Shown: positions 42,718 to 52,300 of the stretch, in pieces | How the letters are laid out: each line of letters opens with the position of its first letter | Position numbering within the stretch: the stretch's first letter is position 1 | DNA from: Polaribacter sp. ALD11 | Lineage (GTDB): Bacteria; Bacteroidota; Bacteroidia; Flavobacteriales; Flavobacteriaceae | Direction: 5' to 3' | DNA: 64,000 nucleotides | Assembly (NCBI RefSeq): GCF_002831685.1 | Contig: NZ_CP025119.1 | Coordinates: 1,275,001-1,339,000 of the forward strand | Made by a program: the position numbers and the translations under genes | The notes under the pieces: generated by a model | Database searches by the model: none | Told to the model about the DNA's origin: nothing | What the model saw: only the letters and a program-made list of their open reading frames with translations

Positions 42718-44265
42718 TTGGACATCTATTTTTATAAGTACAAAATAAAGGTTTCTACAATTGCTCTGTTAATAATTATAACCTCTACAATTTTAAGATT
42801 AATTGTAGCAGCAAGTGTAGAGTTTGGAAATGATGAAGTGTATTATTGGTTGTATGCATTGCACCCAGACCTCAGTCATTTTGATCATCCGTCAATGGTT
42901 GGTTTTTTTATTCAGTTTTTTACTTTTAATTTATATTTCGATTCTGAAATATGGATTCGATTAGCTGCTATTATTCCAGCAAGTTTTAACATGTTTCTTT
43001 TATATAAAATAGGTGTTTCATTAAAAGATGAATTAGCAGGGCTTATAAATATTTTATTGTACAATATTAGTATTTATGGTTTGGTAATATCGGGTACATT
43101 TATTTTACCAGATAGCCCATTATTAACTTTTTACCTATTGAGTTTTTTTTATTTTTTAAAAACGCTACCATTAAACCCTAAAGACTCAAATAAAAGTGAA
43201 TTAGGTATTGCCTTTCTTTTTGCTGGTTTGGCGATATACTCAAAATACCAAGGGGTTTTTATAATATTAGGTGTTGGTTTGTATGTATTATTCTATAACA
43301 GAAGTTGGCTAAAAGAAAAGCTTTTATACCTTTTTTTACTAGTGCCTCTAATTCCCATTTTACTCATATTGTATTGGAATTATAGTAATGAATTTGTTAG
43401 CTTTTCTTTTCATAATAATAGAGTTTCATTATTAAGTTTTAGTTTTAATAAAACTTCTTTTGTAAGAGAAATTTTAGGACAAATAACATATAATAACCCA
43501 TTAACTATTTTTTTAATAGTTGCAGTATTACATGCTTATTATAGAAATAAATGGAAAATAGAAAAAAAAGTTTTCCAATTGTTTGCTGTTTTTGTATTTC
43601 CTTTAATTTTTACAGTTATTTACTTATCTTTATTCAGAAACACACTACCTCATTGGTCTGGTATTTCTTACATAACATTACTCCCTTTATTAGGTTGGTA
43701 TGTTGCTGACCAAAAAAAATACATCAAAACAATATCTTACACCTGTCTAGGTATATTTGCACTTCTGTTTTTTGCTAAGACAATTGTAAATAAAGGATGG
43801 CTATTGCCTGAAGACACAAACGAAAAACAAGCATTAGGAAGTAACGATTTTACCTTAGATATGTATGGATGGAAACAAGGAGGAAAAAAAGTAGCTTCTT
43901 TTTTTGAAAAAAATCCGTCATTAAAAGATATACCAATTGTATCTAATAAATGGTTTCCTGCAGCACATATAGATTATTATATAGCAAAACCAATGGGCAA
44001 AAAAGTCTATGCAATAGGTTCATTACAAGACATTCATAAATATTATTGGATCAATAAAAAACAAACACCACAAAGTTCTAAAGTACTCTATATTACTGAC
44101 AGTAAAAACTTTAAAGACCCTAAAAAGGATGAACTAAAAAAATATATAAAACAAGATTTTTTAACAAAAATTCCAATTATAAGAGAAAAAAAAATAGTGA
44201 AATATATTTTTCTTTATTTATTATCTAATATTGATAATTCAAAAAAAAAAAACATAATTCCTTAA
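42718..44265 (+). CDS. ArnT/PMT-like polyprenyl-phosphate glycosyltransferase
   Basis: 515 residues with about ten membrane helices. The first periplasmic loop holds GNDEVYYWLYALHPDLSH, with the Asp-Glu characteristic of GT83/PMT_2 glycosyltransferases, and FDHPSMVGFFIQ. The C-terminal 130 residues form a periplasmic domain. Such enzymes move a sugar from a polyprenyl phosphate to lipid A, a protein or another acceptor. The TTG at 42718 directly abuts the PAP2 stop and is taken as start, since the first ATG would remove the first helix and the catalytic loop. Confidence 0.82.
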   Translation: MDIYFYKYKIKVSTIALLIIITSTILRLIVAASVEFGNDEVYYWLYALHPDLSHFDHPSMVGFFIQFFTFNLYFDSEIWIRLAAIIPASFNMFLLYKIGVSLKDELAGLINILLYNISIYGLVISGTFILPDSPLLTFYLLSFFYFLKTLPLNPKDSNKSELGIAFLFAGLAIYSKYQGVFIILGVGLYVLFYNRSWLKEKLLYLFLLVPLIPILLILYWNYSNEFVSFSFHNNRVSLLSFSFNKTSFVREILGQITYNNPLTIFLIVAVLHAYYRNKWKIEKKVFQLFAVFVFPLIFTVIYLSLFRNTLPHWSGISYITLLPLLGWYVADQKKYIKTISYTCLGIFALLFFAKTIVNKGWLLPEDTNEKQALGSNDFTLDMYGWKQGGKKVASFFEKNPSLKDIPIVSNKWFPAAHIDYYIAKPMGKKVYAIGSLQDIHKYYWINKKQTPQSSKVLYITDSKNFKDPKKDELKKYIKQDFLTKIPIIREKKIVKYIFLYLLSNIDNSKKKNIIP

Positions 44266-44415
44266 TAAGCTGCTGTATTTTAGTTTAAATAAGATAAAAA
44301 TGAGTACCAAATAGCCTGTTTGATAGTAAAACCATTTTAGAAGAAAAGAAACTTTAACGCACTACTTTTAACGATTAAGATTCATAAAATTCGATATAGA
44401 AGTGCTGAATACAGC
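44266..44415. other. convergent intergenic region
   Basis: 150 bp between the rightward glycosyltransferase and leftward gldA. No gene and no strong terminator hairpin seen. Confidence 0.5.
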
Positions 44416-45309
44416 CTAAATTGTAACCTCTCTAAAAAGCGTTTCTAAATTTTTGTTCTGTGCATTTAAGCTCAAAATTTTTAGACCATTTTCTTGAGCA
44501 AAATCAAAGACTATTGATCGCATATCTTCTTCACTTTTAAAAGTGATATACCAAGTAGTATCGTTATTATTTTTATAAGAAACTACGTTTGGTAATTTAT
44601 TTATAAATTGCTCTTCAATCTTATAGTTGAAAGTTACTTCTATTACTTGTTGATTATTCTCTTTGAGTTCTCCTAATTTTTTATCTATTAGAATCTCCCC
44701 TTTTTTAATGATGATCACACGATCGCAAACGGCTTCTACTTCTTGCATAATATGCGTAGAAAAAAGCACCGTTTTGTCTTTACCTAATTCTTTTATTAAT
44801 TCCCTAATCTCTACCAACTGATTAGGATCTAAACCTGTTGTGGGCTCATCTAAGATTAATACTTTTGGGTTGTGTAAAATAGCTGCAGCCAAACCAACTC
44901 TTTGTTGATATCCTTTAGAAAGCTGATTAATTTTCTTATGTGCTTCAGAAGTTAATCCTACTTTTTCTATACAAATTTCTATTTGGCTTTTATCAACCTT
45001 AAAAATAGATGCATGAAACTGCAAATATTCTCGTACATACATATCTGCATACAAAGGGTTGTGTTCTGGCAAATAGCCAATTACTTTTTGTGCTTGTAAT
45101 GGGTTTTGTAACACATCTATCTCATCTACAAGAACTTCTCCATCAGTTGGTTTTATAAAACCTGTAAGAATTTTCATCATAGTCGATTTTCCTGCACCAT
45201 TTGGACCTAAAAAACCAATAATTTGACCTTTATCCGCAGAAAAAGAAACCTGATGTAATGCTTTCTGACTGTTATAAGCCTTAGAAACGGATGTTACTTT
45301 TATAGACAT
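44416..45309 (-). CDS. gldA: gliding-motility ABC transporter ATP-binding protein GldA
   Basis: 297 residues from the ATG at 45309 (two codons after a first ATG). ABC signature elements: Walker A GPNGAGKST, Q-loop region YLPEHNPLY, signature LSKGYQQRVGL, Walker B VLILDEPTTGLD, switch His in FSTHIMQE. Length and the C-terminal extension ending in NLETLFREVTI fit GldA, the ATPase that with GldF and GldG forms an ABC transporter needed for gliding in Flavobacteriia. gldFG are not adjacent here, so a different ABC-2-type partner is possible. Confidence 0.8.
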   Translation of the reverse strand: MSIKVTSVSKAYNSQKALHQVSFSADKGQIIGFLGPNGAGKSTMMKILTGFIKPTDGEVLVDEIDVLQNPLQAQKVIGYLPEHNPLYADMYVREYLQFHASIFKVDKSQIEICIEKVGLTSEAHKKINQLSKGYQQRVGLAAAILHNPKVLILDEPTTGLDPNQLVEIRELIKELGKDKTVLFSTHIMQEVEAVCDRVIIIKKGEILIDKKLGELKENNQQVIEVTFNYKIEEQFINKLPNVVSYKNNNDTTWYITFKSEEDMRSIVFDFAQENGLKILSLNAQNKNLETLFREVTI

Positions 45310-45355
45310 AAACAAATGTAGTTTTAATACTATTTATAACGTAAATAAGTTCGTT

Positions 45356-46126
45356 TTAGTTTGTTGAATTAGAAATATTCAATCGAATTTTTCTAATAGT
45401 TTTCATTCTTAACCAAGCAATTTTATGACGTTTTTTATACAACCATAAAGTACCTAAATCTAATAAGAAATAGAACAGACTAATACCACTTGGTGGATTA
45501 TGACTTGGTAAAAAATCAAAAACTCCCCAAGCTGTAGCTGGCCACTCCCAACATAAATAATTTGTACCAATAATTTCTAGATAGGCAACAGTAACATACA
45601 TTGCTAGATAAAACAATCTTTCTCTTGGTTTTTTTCTCAATATTAAAAGTGTAGCAATTGTCATTACAAAACCAAAAACATCAAACTTAAAAATTAAAAA
45701 AACTGTTGCATAGATAAGTATAAAAATAGTAAGAATTTGCTCTAATTTAACTTTGTGTTTAATGATTGATGATGCTTTAGAGAAATACAAAACACCAACA
45801 TACACTAAAGCATGACCTGGAGGTACGTAATGCGGTACATTCCCTAATCTATACGTGTACATTCCTAACACAATAGAAAAAAGATATTCGCCAACAATTG
45901 CTATAAGAACAGCATAAATCATTTGTTCTCTTACACGCTTATTAACTTGTGAAAAAGCAATAATAAAACCAATAGCCATACTAATATTAGCATATAATTG
46001 TGCATTTTCTGTAACTTCTACCATGTGAGAACTATCTAAAAATAGTCCAAAACCAATAAATAAGAAAAGGACTCCTAAACTTTTGGCTGTTGCGTAAAAA
46101 GGAGATTTAGATGCTAGTAAACTCAT
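45356..46126 (-). CDS. polytopic membrane protein, unknown function
   Basis: 256 residues from the ATG at 46126 (MSLLASKSPFYATAK). The longer frame from 46177 would start inside a terminator hairpin and is rejected. About eight membrane helices (LGVLFLFIGFGLFLD, MAIGFIIAFSQV, LTIFILIYATVFLIFKF and others) with short loops. Conserved-looking polar features are VPPGHALVYVGV and WEWPATAWGVFDFLPSHNPPSG. No family recognised. It sits 41 bases from the gldA start, in the same direction, so co-transcription is likely. Confidence 0.75.
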   Translation of the reverse strand: MSLLASKSPFYATAKSLGVLFLFIGFGLFLDSSHMVEVTENAQLYANISMAIGFIIAFSQVNKRVREQMIYAVLIAIVGEYLFSIVLGMYTYRLGNVPHYVPPGHALVYVGVLYFSKASSIIKHKVKLEQILTIFILIYATVFLIFKFDVFGFVMTIATLLILRKKPRERLFYLAMYVTVAYLEIIGTNYLCWEWPATAWGVFDFLPSHNPPSGISLFYFLLDLGTLWLYKKRHKIAWLRMKTIRKIRLNISNSTN

Positions 46127-46151
46127 TTGGCTAAAATAAATAAAGTAAACA

Positions 46152-46181
46152 AAAAATGACTCAATTTCTTGAGTCATTTTT
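46152..46181 (-). terminator. rho-independent terminator after the TonB-type receptor gene
   Basis: Perfect 13-bp stem AAAAATGACTCAA / TTGAGTCATTTTT around TTTC, giving a T run in either direction. It lies 20 bases after the stop of the leftward outer-membrane gene and settles the start of the next gene to its left. Confidence 0.8.
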
Positions 46182-46201
46182 ACTTAAAAATTCAATTTAT
46201 A

Positions 46202-48952
46202 TTATAATTGATACCTTACTCGAAGACTTACAAATCTTGGTAAAATAAAAGTTTCATTTATAGCGTATGAAATAGTACCATTGTTAACACTTGTTGTAGA
46301 ACCAGTTCCTAAAAGATTACTTCCTACTATTTCGTATTCCCATTTTGCATCTTTATCTTTTCTATAAGCAATTGTTGTATCCCAAATCTTAAATGCATTT
46401 TGCTTGTTACCGTCTTGTCTTACTTCGTTATAAGAAAAGTCTGAACGAAGTGTTACAGCATTCCAAATATAAGCATCGAAACTAATTGATGGTTTATGTG
46501 TAACTCCTTTTACAATAGCTGCTCTTGCACTGTTGTCTTGATCTGAAAAACTTACAGCATACTTTAAAGTTACATTTGGTGCCTTTCTAAAATTAGTACC
46601 AACACTTGTATTGTAAGAATGGCTATTAATAATATTCGTATTTTCTTGTTCATTTACAAATTGATACGTTTTACTATAATTAAAGTTTGCCCCTAATGAT
46701 GTTTTAATTTTATTAAAAGTTTTACCTACTCTACCAAATGCTGTAAAACTTTCATTGTCTAGTGGCGAATTTATAGCAGTACTACTAGAAACTACAGAAC
46801 CTGGTTCAAAAATGGTATTTCTGTTTATTTGATCTATCGTTTTTCTATAATTTATTCTTGCAAAAACATTTGTATAATTAAACAAGTTGAAACTAGAATA
46901 ATTTAAGTTCAAATTGTGTAAACTCGCATTTGTCAACTCCGCATTCCCAAAGAAAAAAGAATTATAACTATTGGCTACAATACCTCTTGCTAATTGATTT
47001 ACATCTGTAAAATTAACCTCTTGTTTATATGAAAAACGCAAACTTTCGCTTCTTTTAAACTGAGCAATCATATTAAATTCTGGAAAAAATTTCTGAAACG
47101 TATCTTTTAATAATTCTGTTTGATATTGTGTGTTTTTTACCGAATACGAATGCACTGTAAAACCAGGCGTAAATGTAAAAATACCTGCTTTTAAACGGTA
47201 TCTTAAACCCGCATAAATATCTGTAAAATTATATTCTGTATCGTTTGTTGTTCTTGGATTTGTGTTTCCTGGAATTGTAGGACTTGGATTAAAATTAGTT
47301 CCATTGTCTAAAATTTGAAAAAACTTAGAATCGAAGTTTTGTTTACTTAAGATGGTTCCTATCACTAAATTCAAATTACTTTTCGAATTTAAAACATTGT
47401 AGTAATCTAATTTTGCGTCTAATTGATTCGATTTTACTTTTCTATCTTGTTCTAAATTATAAAACAAATTACTTCTTTCTAAACCTAAACTTTCTGCTGC
47501 ATCATCAAATCCATCATTATTTGCATCGTCATTATTATTAGGATTATTTTCTAAAGACGCTACATAAAAAGGATCTTCATCTTGTAGCTGATGTTTTACT
47601 TCTAAAGCAAAAATATTATTCTCATTTGCTGTATAGAAATAACTTAAATTCTGATTAATAGTGTAAGGAGTTGCTCTTTCAGTTTCTGAAATATCACTTA
47701 AAACTTGAGAATTTACAGCATCTGTTCTAAATTCATTTGAAAAACGACCAATAAAATCATAATCTAATTGATTATTGATGTCTTTTTTATAATTCGCACT
47801 AAACTTAAACAACCCTGTATTACTCGTTTGATCTGTTAAACTCTGTATAAAGTCATCTGGAGTTATAGGATCTACGTAATCTATACTATTATTGTTTTTC
47901 TGACCGTTACTATTACTAGAAAAAATAAGAAATCCGCTTAAATCTAATTTTTTATTTGGCGAGTAACTAAAGTTTAAAGCAGTTAGTTTTGTTTCAATTT
48001 TATTTGCATTTCTACTACTTGCAGACAAAAAACCAATACCTGCACTTGCCAAACTAATATTTGTTCCGTTAGAAGGACTTTGACTTCTAAAACCACCACT
48101 AAAGCCTCTAATGTCTCCTCTATCTAAGACAACTTCTCCCATATTATTTACATCTCCGATAACATTTAACGTGTATTTTGGTGAGTAATAAAATAATTTT
48201 GGTTGAAAAAGGTATAAATTTTCATCTGTAGAATTCCCCGCACCAGCAGTTACATCTCCAAACCAAAAGTTCTTTTTACCTTCTTTTAATTTGATATTGA
48301 TAGCAACTCGATCTTGATTATCTTGCACTCCTTTTAACTGACTCACATCTCCAAAATTTCTTAAAACCTCAATTTTATCCACAGCATTCGAAGGAATATT
48401 TTTTAAGCCTAATTTGGTGTCTCCGTCGAAAAAATCCTTTCCATCAACCATTAACTTCTCGACTTTTTTTCCTTCAATTTCAATTTCTCCTGCATCATTT
48501 ATTTCTACTCCTGGTAATTTTTTTAGAACGTCTTCTAATTTTCTTTCAGAACCATTTTTAAAAGAATCTGCATTGTAAACAATTGTATCTCCTTTTATAG
48601 TTACTGGCATTTTAGATACTATGGTTATTTCATCTAAAGAATTATCTACTTTTAAAATAACATCTTTAAAAAGGTTTTCAGTTTTTGTTTCCACCACAAA
48701 ATCTGCAGCCTTAAAGCCGATGTAACTTATCTTAATATCGAACGTAGTATTTTTATCTAAATCTAGCTTGTATTTCCCTTTTGCATCTGTAAAACCATAA
48801 GAAGACATTTTCTTAGTAATTTTATTTATAGCTAAAACATTTGCCATTTCTAAAGGCTCGCCAATACTATCTTTTACAACACCTGTAAGTGTAATTTGAG
48901 CATGAGAAATGAATGAAACCATAAAAATGGTTAATAGTAATATTTTTTTCAT
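46202..48952 (-). CDS. TonB-dependent receptor-type outer-membrane protein with CarboxypepD_reg-like domain
   Basis: 916 residues. A signal peptide (MKKILLLTIFMVSFISHA), a carboxypeptidase regulatory-like domain at 21-110 (LTGVVKDSIGEPLEMANVLA), a plug-like segment with KLEDVLKKLPGVEINDAGEIE and IPSNAVDKIEVLRNFGDVS, then a long region of alternating beta strands forming the barrel, ending in a C-terminal RVRYQL with a final aromatic-type strand. It probably imports a substrate across the outer membrane. The GLPGLI gene lies immediately upstream in the same direction (35 bp), a recurrent pairing in Flavobacteriaceae. Substrate not predictable. Confidence 0.88.
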   Translation of the reverse strand: MKKILLLTIFMVSFISHAQITLTGVVKDSIGEPLEMANVLAINKITKKMSSYGFTDAKGKYKLDLDKNTTFDIKISYIGFKAADFVVETKTENLFKDVILKVDNSLDEITIVSKMPVTIKGDTIVYNADSFKNGSERKLEDVLKKLPGVEINDAGEIEIEGKKVEKLMVDGKDFFDGDTKLGLKNIPSNAVDKIEVLRNFGDVSQLKGVQDNQDRVAINIKLKEGKKNFWFGDVTAGAGNSTDENLYLFQPKLFYYSPKYTLNVIGDVNNMGEVVLDRGDIRGFSGGFRSQSPSNGTNISLASAGIGFLSASSRNANKIETKLTALNFSYSPNKKLDLSGFLIFSSNSNGQKNNNSIDYVDPITPDDFIQSLTDQTSNTGLFKFSANYKKDINNQLDYDFIGRFSNEFRTDAVNSQVLSDISETERATPYTINQNLSYFYTANENNIFALEVKHQLQDEDPFYVASLENNPNNNDDANNDGFDDAAESLGLERSNLFYNLEQDRKVKSNQLDAKLDYYNVLNSKSNLNLVIGTILSKQNFDSKFFQILDNGTNFNPSPTIPGNTNPRTTNDTEYNFTDIYAGLRYRLKAGIFTFTPGFTVHSYSVKNTQYQTELLKDTFQKFFPEFNMIAQFKRSESLRFSYKQEVNFTDVNQLARGIVANSYNSFFFGNAELTNASLHNLNLNYSSFNLFNYTNVFARINYRKTIDQINRNTIFEPGSVVSSSTAINSPLDNESFTAFGRVGKTFNKIKTSLGANFNYSKTYQFVNEQENTNIINSHSYNTSVGTNFRKAPNVTLKYAVSFSDQDNSARAAIVKGVTHKPSISFDAYIWNAVTLRSDFSYNEVRQDGNKQNAFKIWDTTIAYRKDKDAKWEYEIVGSNLLGTGSTTSVNNGTISYAINETFILPRFVSLRVRYQL

Positions 48953-48987
48953 CGTATCTTTTTTTGTTGAATCATTTTTTTGTACAA

Positions 48988-49824
48988 TTAAGATCTACCT
49001 CTTCCTCCACCATTTCTACCTCTTCCTCTAAAATTTTCTCTCATTTCCTTCATCTTTTGGGTAATCGTTTTAGTATATTCTTCTCTTGTTATTTCTTTTC
49101 CTTTTGTTGGCATTTCAATTGCTTCTTTTTCACCAGGATTTAAAACAATTTCTGTGCATAAAATAGTAGTTCTACCTTCGTTAATTTCTAAAATTAAACC
49201 TGGCAAACCCCAGTATTCTCCAGGACCATTACTTACAGGTATTTGGGGTGTGTACCACGCCGTTATTACAATTTGTTTCGGTGCTTCATCAACTTTTTCA
49301 TCCTTTTTCTTATCATCATCTTTTCCTCTTCTAAAGTTTGATAAATCTAAAGGGTTTACATCTTTAGTAAGTGTTGCTTTGTAACAAACATATTCTCCAA
49401 TTTTCTTTGTCTCACTTCCTAGCTCCCATTCTGGTCTTTCCATTACATCAGAAATTAAAAAATTTTTACCAAAAAATTCTGTAGATTCTAAAGCTATTAA
49501 ATCTTTGGTGTTTTTATATTTAGTTCCACCACCAGATAAACCTCCAAATCTAAAACCACCACCGGCACCTGGTGCTTCTAATTTTGCATCTTCTTTGTAG
49601 ATAGAAGACGTTTTATCGAAAGTTAGAATAAATGTTTTTTCTAACATAGATTTCATTCTTTCTGTAATTTGTTTTTTTCTAGCCTCAGACATTTGTCCGT
49701 TTCTAGAAAAATTATCTAGATCTATGGTAGATTTAGACATGTAAGTAGCCTTTCCTTGAAAGTCTTTTTGAGCAAAAGTTGATACGGTTATCAATGCTAG
49801 AAATAATGTAAATAATGGTTTCAT
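48988..49824 (-). CDS. GLPGLI-family secreted protein
   Basis: 278 residues. A signal peptide (MKPLFTLFLALITVSTFA) and the family signature WGLPGLILEINEGRTTILC at about 204-222, after the typical TAWYTPQIPVSNGPGEY. The C-terminus is Arg/Gly-rich (NFRGRGRNGGGRGRS). GLPGLI proteins (TIGR01200) are Bacteroidota-specific, exported, of unknown function, and often encoded next to a TonB-type receptor, as here. The Gly/Arg tail is unusual in composition. Confidence 0.92.
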   Translation of the reverse strand: MKPLFTLFLALITVSTFAQKDFQGKATYMSKSTIDLDNFSRNGQMSEARKKQITERMKSMLEKTFILTFDKTSSIYKEDAKLEAPGAGGGFRFGGLSGGGTKYKNTKDLIALESTEFFGKNFLISDVMERPEWELGSETKKIGEYVCYKATLTKDVNPLDLSNFRRGKDDDKKKDEKVDEAPKQIVITAWYTPQIPVSNGPGEYWGLPGLILEINEGRTTILCTEIVLNPGEKEAIEMPTKGKEITREEYTKTITQKMKEMRENFRGRGRNGGGRGRS

Positions 49825-49925
49825 AAGTTTTTTTTATCTAATTTTTATTCAAGAATAACGTTAAGCACTATTTCTTAGACTTATAGAAAACTAAAAAGTT
49901 TAATTACTAATTAAAAAAAAATCCT

Positions 49926-50036
49926 TTATCCCCCAATATTAATTTCGATCGTGCTACCATTACTACTTCCTCTTTTAGAACTAAACCGTTCCATCATTTC
50001 TTTAGATTTTTCTGATTGAATTTCATCAAACTTTTT
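49926..50036 (-). pseudogene. C-terminal remnant of an unknown protein, fused to a truncated kinase
   Basis: On the minus strand a frame reads KFDEIQSEKSKEMMERFSS and ends SNGSTIEINIGG with a stop at 49926-49928. It has no start; upstream of about 50036 the sequence switches to the middle of a histidine kinase on the other strand. It looks like a deletion joint between two genes. Confidence 0.55.
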
Positions 50037-50040
50037 TTGA

Positions 50041-50847
50041 CTTACTTTACAACAATCCGATTACCGAAGCTTTAAAGAGAAGTTCTTTCGGAATTTTCTT
50101 GTCGTTATTATTGTCTTTAGGGGTAATTTCTAGTTTGTTTTATCTGTTAAAAATTATCAATAAACAAAAAGAATTAGCAACTATAAAAAACGATTTAATT
50201 AGTAACATAACACACGAGTTTAAAATTCCAATTGCAACCATTTCTACCGCAATTGAAGCTATTGAAAGTTTTAATGTTTTAGACGATAAAGAAAAACAAA
50301 GAAATACCTTTCGATGTCTTCGGTTCAATTGAAGAAATTACATCAAATGGTAGAGAAATTACTAGAAACTGCCACTTTAGATAGTGAACAATTAATCTTA
50401 AAAAAAGAAACCATTAATATTATTGAAACTATTAAAAAATTAGTGGCTAAACATCAGTTTTTACATTCAGAAAAACAAATTAAGTTTTCTTATAACCTAC
50501 AACCTATTTACTTACAGGTAGATCTTTTTCATTTTGAAAATGCCATTTCTAATTTAATTGACAATGCTGTAAAATATGGTGGAAAAAACATAAAAATTAA
50601 TATAAATTCAATTTTAAATACCACCCAAATCTCTGTTGCAGATGATGGTTTCGGAATTGATAAAAATCAGCAAGAAAAAATATTTGATAAGTTTTATAGA
50701 GTTCCTAAAGGAAATACGCATAACGTAAAAGGCTTTGGAATTGGTTTGTATTACAGTAAAAAAATCATAGAAAAACACGATGGAACTTTAACTTTATCAT
50801 CAACAAAAAATAGTACTATTTTTAAAATAATCTTGCCTAATGAATAA
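50041..50847 (+). pseudogene. sensor histidine kinase, truncated and frameshifted
   Basis: The 5' part is lost. What remains starts within the region before the last membrane helix (ITEALKRSSFGIFLSLLLSLG), then the dimerisation box ISNITHEFKIPIATI with phospho-acceptor His. A frameshift near 50300 splits it from the rest (MSSVQLKKLHQMVEKLLETA). The ATPase part is intact: N box ISNLIDNAVKYGG, G1 DDGFGID, G2 KGFGIGLYYSKKI. Without the sensor half and with the shift it cannot be functional. Its likely partner is the regulator that overlaps its end. Confidence 0.85.
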
Positions 50848-51519
50848 TATAAAAGTGCTTTTAGCTGAAGATGAAGCAAGTTTAGGAATGATTGTAAAAG
50901 AAAGTTTAGAAACAAGAGGATTCACCGTTTTTCATGCAGAAAATGGTGAAGAAGCTTTAGATATTTATAAAAATGAGCATCCAGATATTTTAGTTTTAGA
51001 TATAATGATGCCAATAAAAGATGGTTTTACATTAGCAAAAGAAATAAGGTTAGAGAACAAAGCAATTCCTATCATTTTTCTAACAGCAAAATCTCAAACG
51101 AATGATGTTTTAGATGGTTTTAAAAAATGGTGGAAACGATTATTTAAAAAAGCCTTTTTCTATGGAAGAGTTAATTGTTAGAATAACAATCTTTATTAAA
51201 TAGAGTTGGAGTAAAAACAGATACACAAAACATTAAAATAGGAGAATATTTTTTCAATCTAACCAAACAAACACTTACTTTTTCTACCCAAGAGCAAAGA
51301 CTTACACATAGAGAAGCACAATTATTATTTTATCTTCACAAAAAAAGGAATCAGGTTTTAGACAGAACATTTATTTTAAATAAACTTTGGGGAAGTGATG
51401 ATTTTTTTAACGCAAGAAGTATGGATGTTTTTATATCTAAACTAAGAAAGAAGTTAAACAAAGATGAAAATATTCAGATTTTAAACGTGCGAGGTTTTGG
51501 TTATAAATTGATTTGTTAA
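50840..51519 (+). pseudogene. OmpR-family response regulator, frameshifted
   Basis: The receiver domain begins well (VLLAEDEASLG, phospho-acceptor Asp in ILVLDIMMPIKDG, Thr/Lys switch region IIFLTAKSQ) but frameshifts in A-rich runs near 51125-51190 give a premature stop at 51181. The DNA-binding winged helix follows out of frame (FSTQEQRLTHREAQLLFYL, SMDVFISKLRKKL, VRGFGYKLIC). It overlaps the kinase end by 8 bases, the usual arrangement. The pair is a dead two-component system of the RprX/RprY type, judging from size and layout. Confidence 0.85.
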
Positions 51520-51583
51520 TTACTTTTCAAATTATAAATTTTGTGTACCTTTATGCACCCTTTTAACCTTATACTTTATAAAT

Positions 51584-52198
51584 ATGCACGTTGCAATTGC
51601 AGGAAACATTGGCGCTGGTAAAACCACGCTAACCAAACTTTTAGCGAAACATTACAAATGGGAACCTCACTATGAATCTGTAGATGAGAATCCGTATTTA
51701 GATGATTTCTACACAGAAATGGAACGTTGGTCTTTTAATTTACAAGTATATTTTTTAAATAGCCGCTTCAGACAAATTTTAGAGTTAAGAGAAACGGGCA
51801 AAAACATTATCCAAGATAGAACCATTTATGAAGATGCACATATTTTTGCACCTAATTTACATGCAATGGGTTTAATGACAAATAGAGACTATAGCAATTA
51901 TTCTTCTTTATTTGAACTGATGGAAAATTTAGTAAAACCGCCAGATTTATTAATTTATCTACGTGCAGATATTTCTACCTTAGTAGGACAAATTCACAAA
52001 CGTGGTAGAGAATATGAAAATTCCATTTCTATAGATTATTTAAGCAGATTAAATGAACGTTACGAAGCCTTTATTTCTACTTACACAAAAGGTAAAATAT
52101 TAATAATTGATGTTGATAATTTAGATTTTGTAGACAACCAAGAAGATTTAGGATATATTATAGATCGAATAGATGCTCAAATAAACGGTTTGTTTTAA
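51584..52198 (+). CDS. deoxynucleoside kinase
   Basis: 204 residues. P-loop GNIGAGKTT (7-15), the YESVDENPYLDDFY and WSFNLQVYFLNSRF segments of the substrate pocket, the DRTIYEDAHIFA motif (corresponding to the DRS/ERS box) and a lid with HKRGREYE. It phosphorylates deoxynucleosides with ATP for nucleotide salvage. Length and motifs fit the bacterial dNK/dGK-type family, and the exact base preference cannot be told. A strong palindrome behind it (52224-52249) ends both this gene and the convergent one. Confidence 0.92.
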   Translation: MHVAIAGNIGAGKTTLTKLLAKHYKWEPHYESVDENPYLDDFYTEMERWSFNLQVYFLNSRFRQILELRETGKNIIQDRTIYEDAHIFAPNLHAMGLMTNRDYSNYSSLFELMENLVKPPDLLIYLRADISTLVGQIHKRGREYENSISIDYLSRLNERYEAFISTYTKGKILIIDVDNLDFVDNQEDLGYIIDRIDAQINGLF

Positions 52199-52223
52199 AC
52201 AAAATAAGAATCGAATACTATTT

Positions 52224-52249
52224 TAAATCCGCTCAATTGAGCGGATTTA
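52224..52249. terminator. bidirectional terminator-like palindrome
   Basis: A perfect palindrome, TAAATCCGCTCAA and its complement, between two convergent genes. A/T flanks on both sides; the T run is weak, so termination strength is uncertain. Confidence 0.6.
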
Positions 52250-52300
52250 TTGCTTCTAAAATAAATTTAGAGCTTATTCCTAAAAGGCTTTTCTACTAAA

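Noticed and set aside
46126..46177. Longer start of the membrane protein at 46177
   Set aside because: That ATG lies inside a perfect terminator hairpin of the preceding gene.
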